From the NCBI GenBank assembly GCA_024697785.1, contig JAILEU010000169.1, positions 1 through 48,263 of the forward strand: a DNA stretch of 48,263 nt, given 5' to 3'. Origin of the DNA: Bacteroidaceae bacterium (GTDB taxonomy: Bacteria; Bacteroidota; Bacteroidia; Bacteroidales; Bacteroidaceae). Below the pieces are notes generated by a model. It saw nothing but the letters and a program-made list of their open reading frames with translations, had not been told where the DNA came from and searched no databases. Shown piece by piece: positions 14,485-22,217 of this stretch. The position numbers and the translations under genes are program-made. How positions within the stretch are numbered: position 1 is the stretch's first letter; every line of letters starts with the position of its first letter.

Positions 14485-15861
14485 ATGCGCCAGCACATAC
14501 AAGACGACGACGGCCTCTACACGTTCCTGCTGCCTGTGGTGCAGCGGGCGACGCGGCGTTGCTTCCGCCGCTTCCACGTCAGCGGGTGGGAGCGGGTGCC
14601 GAAGGACGGCAGCGTCATCTTTGTCACCAACCACACCTGCTCGCTCATGGATCCGCTGGTGATGCTGCGGGCCGAGGGGAAGAAAGTGGTCTTCATGGCG
14701 CGTGCTGACATGTTCCGCAAGCCGGCTGTGGCGCGCATCCTGCGCTGGCTCCGTATCCTCCCCATCTACCGCATCCGCGACGGCGTCAGCGCCGTCAAGA
14801 CAAACAGCGAGGCCATCGCCGAGGCTGTCGGCGTGTTGCGCGACCGTTGTCCGCTGTGCCTCTATCCCGAAGGCACTCATCGCCCCAAACACTCGTTGCT
14901 GCCTCTCGGCAAGGGCGTCTGCCACATTGCCTTTGAGGCTGTCCGCGACATCGGCGACAAATGGCCCGTCTATATCGTCCCCGCAGGCATCGAGTACAGC
15001 GACTATTTCCGCTTCCGTCCCGACATGGAGCTGCAGATTGGCGAACCCATCAACGTCACGGAGTTCGTGAAGAAAAGCCTCCCCCTTACCCCTCCTGAAG
15101 GAGGGGAGGCCAGCGGAGGTAATCAGTCCCCCCTCCTTCAGGAGGGGCAGGGGGGAGGCTCTGCCCGTGCTATGAACGCACTCCGCGAGCGGATTGCGGA
15201 GGGCATGCGGCCACTCTTTACGTGGATTCCCGACGACGATGACTACGACGCCATCTTCGAGCTGACCAAGCTCAGCGCAGCAGCACAGAAGGAGACGTCC
15301 TCACTTGACCGGCGGCGCGACTACAATCAGTCCTTCATTGCCCGACTGCTTGCCTGGCGTGAAGCCGAGTCCGAAGCCGCTCGGCAACTCTTTGCCGATG
15401 CCCTCCTATTTAAAAAGGAGCGCGAGCGCGCACGCGTGTCCGTTTATTCGGCTCGCATCGGGCGTAGCGGCGCGAAGTGTTCTCTTGTCTTCCGGACCCT
15501 GCTTGCCCTTGTGCTGCTGCCCGTTTGGCTGGCGTGTGCTGTGGTCTGTCTGCCTGTCTGGTTTCCTGCCGAGCTGCTGGCGGCAAAGGCCAAGGATGCC
15601 GCTTGGCGCAATACCCGCCGCTTCGGCATCTGCTTTGTCCTGAAGCCACTGCTGACGGTGATGGTGGCCATCCCGGCGTTCTTTTTCCTTCCTTGGTATA
15701 TCGCCTTGTTCCTGACAGCTCTCTTCTTCCTATGCCTGCCCCTGAAGGCCACTTACGATGGTGCTGAACGTCTGCGCCGCCTTCTTTCCGACTGGCGCTG
15801 GCTCTTCCGTCCCCGCCTCCGCCGCCTCTACGACAGGCTCCGGTCACTTCTCACGGAATAA
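14485..15861 (+). CDS. PlsC-like lysophospholipid/glycerolipid acyltransferase with C-terminal membrane region
   Basis: A 458-residue protein with an N-terminal LPLAT domain. The catalytic His50 is in NHTCSLMDP, where His and Asp are five residues apart instead of the usual four, as I recall is common in related Bacteroidota proteins. The second motif is LYPEGTHRP at about 126-134. After residue 195 comes an in-frame low-complexity insert (PLTPPEGGEASGG... to about 226) encoded by an inverted-repeat element. Two hydrophobic regions near 330-355 and 385-420 anchor it in the inner membrane. The probable role is acylation in phospholipid or lipid synthesis; the exact acceptor is unknown. Confidence 0.85.
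   Translation: MRQHIQDDDGLYTFLLPVVQRATRRCFRRFHVSGWERVPKDGSVIFVTNHTCSLMDPLVMLRAEGKKVVFMARADMFRKPAVARILRWLRILPIYRIRDGVSAVKTNSEAIAEAVGVLRDRCPLCLYPEGTHRPKHSLLPLGKGVCHIAFEAVRDIGDKWPVYIVPAGIEYSDYFRFRPDMELQIGEPINVTEFVKKSLPLTPPEGGEASGGNQSPLLQEGQGGGSARAMNALRERIAEGMRPLFTWIPDDDDYDAIFELTKLSAAAQKETSSLDRRRDYNQSFIARLLAWREAESEAARQLFADALLFKKERERARVSVYSARIGRSGAKCSLVFRTLLALVLLPVWLACAVVCLPVWFPAELLAAKAKDAAWRNTRRFGICFVLKPLLTVMVAIPAFFFLPWYIALFLTALFFLCLPLKATYDGAERLRRLLSDWRWLFRPRLRRLYDRLRSLLTE
15077..15159. repeat. Inverted-repeat element embedded in frame in the acyltransferase gene
   Basis: Arms 15077-15106 and 15129-15159 are near-perfect reverse complements (core CCCCTCCTGAAGGAGGGG, itself palindromic). They encode the P/G/E-rich insert of the acyltransferase without breaking the frame. 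Confidence 0.85.
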
Positions 15862-16231
15862 GGCTTCGTCTGGCTCCTGACGAAACGTTTCCCGTCAAGC
15901 ATCGAAACGTTTCGTCGCGCCCGGCGTAACGTTTCGCCGTACAGTATCCGCCCCGTTTTTTCTCCTTCTCCCCCCTTGCCATGCCAAAGTTCAAGAAAAA
16001 TCTTGACTTTGGCCATTTGGCTTTTATAAAGTGTTGGACTGCGTCCTTCACTTTTTCGCCATGCCAAAGTTCAAGAGATTTTTTGACTTTGGCCATTTGG
16101 CTTTTAAAAAGTGTTCAGAAATTGAACAATTTTCGCCGAAAATCACAAAAAGTGCACTTTTCTTGCACAAGTCAGAATTTTTTACTTATACCTTTGCAGA
16201 GCTAAAAACGAAATCAATCGAAAAAAGAACA
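15862..16231 (+). repeat. Repeat-rich intergenic region before the ABC permease
   Basis: Three parts are visible. At 15890-15935 there are three copies of a GAAACGTTTC-type palindrome (the third reads TAACGTTTCG). At 15980-16042 and 16060-16118 there is a direct repeat of about 60 bp, each copy holding a hairpin GCCAAAGT...ACTTTGGC with inner CAAG/CTTG pairing or its variant. At 16189-16196 is the -7 element TACCTTTG. An upstream extension of the permease frame through this region is translated repeat, not protein. No gene is seen here. Confidence 0.7.
16189..16196 (+). promoter_or_regulatory. -7 promoter element of the ABC permease gene
   Basis: TACCTTTG matches TAnnTTTG exactly and lies 35 bases before ATG 16232. 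A CTTG at 16162-16165 is a weak -33 candidate. Confidence 0.65.
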
Positions 16232-18646
16232 ATGAAAAAAGATTTATTAGCTCATTACATCAAGGTTGCCGTGCGCAGCCTCGAACGTTACAAGTCGCAG
16301 ACCATCGTCTCCATCGTCGGCCTCGGCGTAGGCTTCATCGGCCTCTCGCTCTCGGCCCTCTGGCTGCGCTACGAGAACACCTTCAACACCGACCTGCCCG
16401 ACGCCGACCGCCTCTACATGATGGCGATGGGTGAAAAAGGCTCCGTCATGGGCACGCCCGGCGAACTCCTGATGAAGTATGCCGAGATGCCCGAGGTGGA
16501 GGGTGCAACGTGCATCAGCACCCAGTGGTGCACCCTGCCCTTCTCGTACGTGGGCGAAAAGATGGTGCTACACAACGAAATGGAGGCTCGCGTCTTGGTG
16601 ACCGACTCGTGCTTCTTCTCCATGTTCGGACTGAACATCGTGCAAGGCGACCAGCATTTCTATGAGCGCTGGCACGAGGGCGTCGCCATCTCCGAGTCGC
16701 TGGCCCGCCGTCTCTACGGTTCGGAAAATCCTGTAGGATGTAACCTGATGATTAACTACGGCGGAGGCGCCGGCTCAGGACGGGACATCATCGCCATCTA
16801 CGAAGACCTTGACCCTCACTCGGACATCTTTGCGGACATCATCGACGTGCAGGACGCTCGTTATTACGAGGGTACGTTAGTACCCTATGTCACCAAGCTC
16901 CATCCCGGCCAGGACGTCTATGAATCCTTCTGCGAGAGGATAAAGACGCTGAGTAAGACGGAGGACAACCTCCTCAACAGGATGAAGCTGGTTCCCCTTC
17001 CTTTGAAAGATTCGCACCGGCGCGGCTACAACTCCGAGGGCTCGCTTTCGTACGACCATCTGCGCGCGTTCCTTTTCATCAGTATCATGCTGGTGGTGTG
17101 CGCGCTGGTGAACTTCATCACGCTCTTCGTCAACCGCCTGCGAATGCGCCGCCGCGAGATGGCCCTGCGCCTTGTGCATGGTGAGACGGGCCGAGGGCTG
17201 GTCGCGCTCTTCAGCATGGAGGCGCTGCTGGTGCTACTGGCTTCCGCCGCCTTCGGCCTGGTGGGCGTCTGGCTGCTGCGCGACGTCTTTGCCACCTATG
17301 CCGACATCCGCACGGGCGGCTACGTCCTCACCTGGTCGCTCGCGTTCATGGCGCTGGCGATGGCGGCCTGCCTCGCCATCTGCGTGGTGGCCGTCGTTGT
17401 TGTGAAGAATGCCTCCGTCAATCGCTCCATCCGCACCAACCCGCGATCGAACAGCCGCTTCATGAGCATCAGCACGGGTGTGCAGCTCACCATCGGCCTC
17501 ACGTTCGTCTTCTGCGCTGCGATGATGCTCAAGCAGTTCCACCATCTTCGCGCCTCCGACTGGGGCGTAAACTTCCACAACGTGGCTTTCTTCCGCATCG
17601 ACCTGCCCAGCTACTACGAGAACGGCAAATTCGTCAATACCAGCCGTGCACAGATGGAGGACAAGGGCCTTATCCCCAAGCTACGCTCCATCCCGGGCAT
17701 AGAGGAGGTGATGGAACACGGCCGACATCTTGCCGTCAATTCCTACGAATTTGAGTCGCTCAGCCTGCGCCTCCATCCCGAGGACGAGTGGACTTATGCT
17801 ACACTCCAGCGCGGTTTGTTTGACCCGGGAAGCCCCGTCAACGGCTTCACCGTCCTTGAGGGAACGCTTCCCCGCGAGGACGACTGGCTGCCCGACCAGC
17901 TAATCATCACGGAAACTATCCGCAATCAACTGGGACTGACGAGCGCCGTCGGCCAGACCGTCGAGTATAAAACGTACGACGACACGTTCACCGGCACCAT
18001 TATCGCCGTCATACGCGACATCCTCTTGCATGATGTTCATGATGGTGCTCCTAAACTTTACTGCGCTTTCCGCCCGTTGAATCCTCGCGAAAAAGAGTTG
18101 ATAGAGTCTCGTACGAACTACGTTGCCTTTACCTTCGATCCCAGACAGAAGGCCGACGTCGTCAAACGCATCCGTGAGATGATGGAACCCTATCCCGAGC
18201 TGCCTTGGAACCTGGAGTTCGGAGAGGACACTTTCAGCTACCAGATACGGTGCGACGTGAATCTCGCCCGCCTGCTCACCGCCGTCACCGCGGTCTGCAT
18301 CGTCATCGCCATCTTTGGCGTCTATAGCATCATCACCCTTGCCTGCCGCCAGCGCCGCAAGGAGATTGCCCTGCGCAAGATTCACGGGGCGAAGCTCCGC
18401 GACATCCTCGCGCTGTTCGTCACGGACTACGGCATGATTCTCGTCATCAGCTCGGCTGTTGCCTTTGCCGTAGGTGTGCTCATCATGCGCAGCTGGCTGG
18501 AGCAGTACCTCCGCCGCACGCCTTTCTCGTGGTGGGTGTTCGCCGCCATCTTTGTCGGCACCGCCCTCCTCATCGCCCTCTGCGTGGGCGCCCGCGTCTG
18601 GCGTACCGCCCGCGAAAACCCCGCCGACGTGGTCAAGAGCGAATGA
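16232..18646 (+). CDS. FtsX/MacB-type ABC transporter permease
   Basis: An 804-residue permease with the double-module layout common in Bacteroidota: an N-terminal TM helix (TIVSIVGLGVGFIGLSLSALWL), a periplasmic MacB-like domain (about 45-275), FtsX TM helices (about 275-410), a fourth TM near 420-440, a second periplasmic domain (about 450-670), and the final FtsX helices (about 680-800). Two copies of the cytosolic coupling motif occur: RREMALRLVHGE and RRKEIALRKIHGAK. Such permeases work with an ATPase in mechanotransmission or export of lipoproteins or peptides, but no ATPase gene is adjacent, so it is an orphan. The start ATG 16232 follows a good promoter element. Confidence 0.9.
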   Translation: MKKDLLAHYIKVAVRSLERYKSQTIVSIVGLGVGFIGLSLSALWLRYENTFNTDLPDADRLYMMAMGEKGSVMGTPGELLMKYAEMPEVEGATCISTQWCTLPFSYVGEKMVLHNEMEARVLVTDSCFFSMFGLNIVQGDQHFYERWHEGVAISESLARRLYGSENPVGCNLMINYGGGAGSGRDIIAIYEDLDPHSDIFADIIDVQDARYYEGTLVPYVTKLHPGQDVYESFCERIKTLSKTEDNLLNRMKLVPLPLKDSHRRGYNSEGSLSYDHLRAFLFISIMLVVCALVNFITLFVNRLRMRRREMALRLVHGETGRGLVALFSMEALLVLLASAAFGLVGVWLLRDVFATYADIRTGGYVLTWSLAFMALAMAACLAICVVAVVVVKNASVNRSIRTNPRSNSRFMSISTGVQLTIGLTFVFCAAMMLKQFHHLRASDWGVNFHNVAFFRIDLPSYYENGKFVNTSRAQMEDKGLIPKLRSIPGIEEVMEHGRHLAVNSYEFESLSLRLHPEDEWTYATLQRGLFDPGSPVNGFTVLEGTLPREDDWLPDQLIITETIRNQLGLTSAVGQTVEYKTYDDTFTGTIIAVIRDILLHDVHDGAPKLYCAFRPLNPREKELIESRTNYVAFTFDPRQKADVVKRIREMMEPYPELPWNLEFGEDTFSYQIRCDVNLARLLTAVTAVCIVIAIFGVYSIITLACRQRRKEIALRKIHGAKLRDILALFVTDYGMILVISSAVAFAVGVLIMRSWLEQYLRRTPFSWWVFAAIFVGTALLIALCVGARVWRTARENPADVVKSE

Positions 18647-19052
18647 AGCGACTTCGTCGCAACGAAAATGAAAAATGAAGAATGAAGAATGAAAAATGAA
18701 AAATTAATGTTCTGTTATCTGCTATTCACCTGCTGCAGGCATTCCCGTCGGCAAAGCTATTTATTCTTCATTTTTCATTCTTCATATTTCATTTAAAAAT
18801 CCCTTCATTCTTCATTTATTTGCCTACTCTATTTTTTAACGGCGGCGCTGTCAATATTAACGGGGCCGCTGTCAATATTAACGGGGCCGCTGTTTATATT
18901 AACGGCGGCGCTGTTAAAAAACGAGGTCTTACTTCTGCAAAAAGGAATAGGCAAATTGCATTTTCATGAACTGCGTCCGCGAAATCGTCGCTGATGCCTG
19001 CGATTATTCTTTTTGTGGGGTTCCCGCTCAGCCGTGTCGGACGACATAAAAG
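18647..19052. repeat. Intergenic region: small hairpin, heptamer-flanked element copy 3, 21-bp repeats
   Basis: After the permease stop comes a small hairpin GCGAC-ttc-GTCGC (18648-18660). Then heptamer arms (18665-18702 and 18764-18820) flank a diverged, inverted 63-bp version of the core element (18703-18765) that keeps both core ends. Then four exact-period 21-bp units, each starting TTAACGG and containing GCCGCTGT or GGCGCTGT (18836-18919). The remainder to 19052 holds no convincing gene. Confidence 0.75.
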
Positions 19053-19090
19053 AACTCGCCGAAGTACGTTACGTAATACTTCGGCGAGTT
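19053..19090 (-). terminator. Strong hairpin, probable galE terminator
   Basis: A 14-bp perfect stem AACTCGCCGAAGTA / TACTTCGGCGAGTT (19053-19066 with 19077-19090) with a 10-base loop. On the minus strand it is followed by CTTTTATG. It lies beyond the 77-bp array, so the galE mRNA would carry the array in its 3' UTR. Confidence 0.7.
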
Positions 19091-19126
19091 GATGTCTCAA
19101 GCAAGGCTTGGCTTTGCTTTGCTTTG

Positions 19127-19456
19127 CTCTCACTGCTCGTAGCCGTTGGCCGTTGGCCTTCGGCTCTCGCGAATCGGCAAAGGAAGAACTAGCTCTTCCT
19201 TTGCTCTCACTGCTCGTAGCCGTTGACCTTCGGTCTTCGGCTTTCACGACTCGGCAAAGGAAGAGCTAGCTCTTCCTTTGCTCTCACTGCTCGTAGCCGT
19301 TGACCTTCGGCCTTCGGCTTTCGCGACTCGGCAAAGGAAGAACTAGCTCTTCCTTTGCTCTCACTGCTCGTAGCCGTTGACCTTCGGTCTTCAGCTTTCG
19401 CGACTCGGCAAAGGGAGAGCTAGCTCTTCCTTTGCTCTCACTGCTCGTAGCCGTTG
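19127..19456. repeat. 77-bp tandem repeat array copying the galE 3' end
   Basis: The start of the unit (CTCTCACTGCTCGTAGCCG) recurs at 19127, 19204, 19281, 19358 and 19435, exactly 77 bp apart. The last copy is the real end of galE (codons for NGYEQ and the TGA stop), so each unit carries a duplicate of the galE terminus. It also holds a palindrome of the AAAGGAAGAGCT / AGCTCTTCCTTT type and the CGCGACTCGGCAAA word shared with the dispersed palindromic element. Units differ by only a few bases. Confidence 0.92.
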
Positions 19457-20454
19457 GGGTTGTTCTTCTGCCAGTTCCAGCTGTCGCGGCACATTTCGTC
19501 GATGCCGTACTCGGCTTTCCAGCCCAGTTCGCGCTCGGCCTTGGCGGGGTCGCTGTAGCAGGTGGCGATGTCGCCCGGACGACGGGGCTTGATGGAGTAG
19601 GGGACGGGGACGCCGTTGACGCGCTCGAAGGCGTGGACGATGTCAAGGACGCTGTAGCCGTGGCCGGTGCCGAGGTTGTAGATGGCGAGGCCGCACTTGC
19701 GCTCGATGGCTTTCAGGGCGCAGACGTGGCCGCGGGCAAGGTCAACGACGTGGATGTAGTCGCGTACGCCCGTGCCGTCGGGGGTGTCGTAGTCGTTGCC
19801 GAAGACGCCCAGCTCGGGACGTTTGCCGACGGCAACCTGGGTGATGTAGGGCATGAGGTTGTTGGGGATGCCGTTGGGGTTCTCGCCGATGCGGCCCGAG
19901 GGATGAGCACCGATGGGATTGAAGTAGCGCAGCAGCACGACGTTCCATTCGGGGTCGGCAGCCTGCATGTCCATCATAATCTGCTCGAGCATACTCTTCG
20001 TCTGGCCGTAGGGGTTGGTGCAATGGCCCTTCGGGCACTCCTCGGTGATGGGAATCTGGGCGGGGTTGCCATAGACCGTGGCGGAGGAGGAGAAGATGAT
20101 GTTCTTGCAGCCGTGCTCGCGCATGACGTCGAGCAGCACGAGGGTGCCGGCGATGTTGTTCTCGTAGTATTCAAGGGGTTTGGCAACGCTCTCGCCGACA
20201 GCCTTCAGTCCGGCGAAGTGGATGCAGGCATCAAAAGAGAACTGGCTGAACACTTCTTCGAGGCCCTTGCGGTCGCGGATATCGACCTGGACAAAGGGGA
20301 TGACGGCGCCGCAGATGGCGCTGACACGTTCAAGCGACTTGGGGTTGCTGTTGCACAGGTTGTCGATGACGACGACGTCGTGGCCAGCCTTGTGCAGCTC
20401 AATCAGGGTGTGGGAGCCAATGAATCCGGCTCCGCCGGTAACAAGAATCTTCAT
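19438..20454 (-). CDS. galE: UDP-glucose 4-epimerase
   Basis: It interconverts UDP-glucose and UDP-galactose (Leloir pathway and sugar nucleotide supply for surface glycans). The 338-residue short-chain dehydrogenase-type protein has the NAD-binding GGAGFIGS at 7-14, SSSATVYG at 122-129 with the catalytic Ser, and Tyr149 and Lys153 in NPYGQTKSM. The C-terminal NPNGYEQ resembles the usual GalE end NPxGY, so the gene is complete. It stands alone with long repeat-filled gaps on both sides. The 3' end is the parent sequence of the 77-bp array downstream. Confidence 0.96.
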   Translation of the reverse strand: MKILVTGGAGFIGSHTLIELHKAGHDVVVIDNLCNSNPKSLERVSAICGAVIPFVQVDIRDRKGLEEVFSQFSFDACIHFAGLKAVGESVAKPLEYYENNIAGTLVLLDVMREHGCKNIIFSSSATVYGNPAQIPITEECPKGHCTNPYGQTKSMLEQIMMDMQAADPEWNVVLLRYFNPIGAHPSGRIGENPNGIPNNLMPYITQVAVGKRPELGVFGNDYDTPDGTGVRDYIHVVDLARGHVCALKAIERKCGLAIYNLGTGHGYSVLDIVHAFERVNGVPVPYSIKPRRPGDIATCYSDPAKAERELGWKAEYGIDEMCRDSWNWQKNNPNGYEQ

Positions 20455-20993
20455 GATATTTACTGTTTAACGATTTACGATTGTTTTTTATTAGAACTAA
20501 AACTTTGAACTAAAACTAAAACTTTTTGAATAGCTTTGGTGTGTGGCATGCAGGACATTTCTCGAGTTTTAGTTTTAGTTTTTGGTTTTAGTTTTTTATT
20601 CAAGTTTCGGAAGTTAAAAAACGGTTCCAGACTGCGATGAGCGCCCTGAAAGGGCAGAAAGCCACCAGCCCAGGGCAACGCCCTGGGTTTATTCGGGCAC
20701 ACATCATTCCTCGCCCTGAAAGGGCAAAAGCTTTCCATTCAGAGGGGAACATACAAGCAGCAGCCACAGATTGTAATGCTTTTGACTTAGTCTTATCTTG
20801 TCGCGACTCGGCCAAACAAACAAGTTTGTTGGCTCTCGCTGCTCCAAGATTTGCCCTTTCAGGGCGAAAGTCACTTTTGCTGCTTCTACCCAGGGCGTTG
20901 CCCTGGGCTGGGTGCTCATTGCCCCTTCGGGGCGCTCCTCTCTGGTACGATTTCATACTACCGAAACTCTTAATTCTTAACTAAATAAAGCTT
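20455..20993. repeat. Repeat-rich gap between galE and rnfA
   Basis: Contents: a perfect 16-nt inverted repeat AACTAAAACTAAAACT (20508-20523) with its reverse complement at 20565-20580 in the galE leader; CCCTGAAAGGGC and CCCAGGGCAACGCCCTGGG words at 20641-20725, repeated in inverted orientation at 20853-20935; copy 2 of the dispersed palindromic element (20795-20850); and a CTTAATT/CTTAACT heptamer pair at 20968-20983. Open frames across it in several phases are translated repeat of a kind widespread in Bacteroidota and are not called as genes. No clear promoter was found. Confidence 0.75.
20795..20850. repeat. Dispersed palindromic element, copy 2
   Basis: It has the same ends as 2595-2653 (ATCTTGTCGCGACTCGGC and GCTCTCGCTGCTCCAAGAT), but the central palindrome is different, built on AAACAAGTTTGTT. 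Conserved ends with a changed but still self-complementary centre suggest the hairpin matters more than its sequence. Confidence 0.75.
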
Positions 20994-21611
20994 TTAGCTA
21001 AAGAAGTCTGCGATGCCTTTGTCCATGCCGCTGAAGCCCATGAAGGCCATGGCGAGGAGTCCGGCCACGATGAGGGCGATGGCCATGCCCTGCATGCCCT
21101 TGGGGATGCGGACGAGGCTGAGCTGCTCGCGGATGCCGGCAAAAACGATAAGGGCAAGAGCGAAGCCGAGGGCGGTGAAGAGGGCGTAGAGGGTACCCGT
21201 CAGCAGGTTGGGCTCGAGGCCCTGGGCATTATAGGTGCCGTTGGCCACGAGGATGCTGACGCCGAGGATGCAGCAGTTGGTGGTGATGAGCGGGAGGAAG
21301 ACACCCAGCGCCTGATAGAGCGCAGGGCTGAGCTTCTTCAGCACAATCTCGACCATCTGCACCAGCGCGGCAATGACGAGGATGAAGACGATGGTCTGCA
21401 GATAGCCCAGGCCCAGGGGATTGAGCAGCCACACCTGCAGGAGGTAGGTGACGATGGTGGCGATGACGAGCACGAACGTGACGGCAAGGCCCATGCCCTT
21501 GGCGGTCTCAATCTTCTTCGATACGCCGAGGAAAGGACAGATGCCCAGGAACTGGGACAATACGATGTTGTTGACCAGTATGGCGGAAATGAATATCAGT
21601 ATGTAAGCCAT
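20994..21611 (-). CDS. rnfA: RNF complex subunit A
   Basis: An integral membrane subunit (205 residues, about six TM helices) of the Rnf ion-translocating ferredoxin:NAD+ oxidoreductase. The RnfA/NqrE signature is clear: NNIVLSQFLGICPFLGVSKK at about 14-33 and TTNCCILGVSIL near 110-121; the two membrane-buried Cys regions bind the intramembrane iron-sulfur centre in homologues. It is the last gene of the operon and starts 5 bases after the rnfE stop. Order B-C-D-G-E-A is the common one in Bacteroidota. Confidence 0.96.
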   Translation of the reverse strand: MAYILIFISAILVNNIVLSQFLGICPFLGVSKKIETAKGMGLAVTFVLVIATIVTYLLQVWLLNPLGLGYLQTIVFILVIAALVQMVEIVLKKLSPALYQALGVFLPLITTNCCILGVSILVANGTYNAQGLEPNLLTGTLYALFTALGFALALIVFAGIREQLSLVRIPKGMQGMAIALIVAGLLAMAFMGFSGMDKGIADFFS

Positions 21612-21616
21612 GGCGT

Positions 21617-22198
21617 TTATTTCTTAACAAGGTTGAACAGGGCGATGAGGAAGCCGAGGGTGATGAAGGCACCCGGGGCAAGGACAAACACCAGCATGTT
21701 GGTGGAGGCGGGGAGCACGTTGAGGCCGAAGATGGAGCCTGTGCCGAGCAGCTCGCGCAGCGCACCCAGCACGGTAAGCGCCATGGTGAAGCCGAGGCCC
21801 ATGCCCAGACCGTCGAAGAACGAGGCACCGGGACCGTGCTTGGCGGCAAAGGCTTCGGCACGGCCGAGGATGATGCAGTTCACCACGATGAGGGGAATGA
21901 AGAGGCCCAAGGTGGCATAAAGGTCAGGCAGGAAGGCCTGCATGAGCATCTGCAGCGCCGTGACGAACGAGGCGATGACAACAATGTAGGCGGGGATATG
22001 AACCTTGTCGGGGATGAGGTTACGCAGCAGCGAGATGACGACGTTCGAGCAGACCAGCACAAACGTGGTGGCCAGACCCATCGACATGCCGTTGATGGCC
22101 GACGAGGTGGTGCCCAGCGTGGGACACATGCCCAACAGGAGGACAAACGTGGGGTTCTCCTTGATGAGACCGTTGAGAAATACTTTCAAATTATTCAT
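21617..22198 (-). CDS. rnfE: RNF complex subunit E
   Basis: A 193-residue membrane subunit homologous to NqrD and paralogous to RnfA. ENPTFVLLLGMCPTLGTTSS at about 14-33 and VNCIILGRAEAFA near 105-117 carry the conserved cysteines that with RnfA hold the intramembrane iron-sulfur cluster. It has about six TM helices. It sits 19 bases downstream of rnfG and 5 upstream of rnfA. Confidence 0.96.
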   Translation of the reverse strand: MNNLKVFLNGLIKENPTFVLLLGMCPTLGTTSSAINGMSMGLATTFVLVCSNVVISLLRNLIPDKVHIPAYIVVIASFVTALQMLMQAFLPDLYATLGLFIPLIVVNCIILGRAEAFAAKHGPGASFFDGLGMGLGFTMALTVLGALRELLGTGSIFGLNVLPASTNMLVFVLAPGAFITLGFLIALFNLVKK

Positions 22199-22217
22199 AG
22201 TGTGTACCTCCTATTCG

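Noticed and set aside
16031-16231. Upstream extension of the ABC permease frame
   Set aside because: It is a translation of the hairpin direct repeat and crosses the -7 element at 16189-16196.
19127-19456. Tandem array considered as a CRISPR
   Set aside because: Units are contiguous 77-bp copies with no unique spacers and no cas genes, and they include the galE end.
20637-20984. A 115-residue open frame and several overlapping ones in the galE-rnfA gap
   Set aside because: They are translations of CCCTGAAAGGGC / CCCAGGGC repeats. Frames stay open on both strands, which is typical of repeat sequence often misannotated in this phylum.
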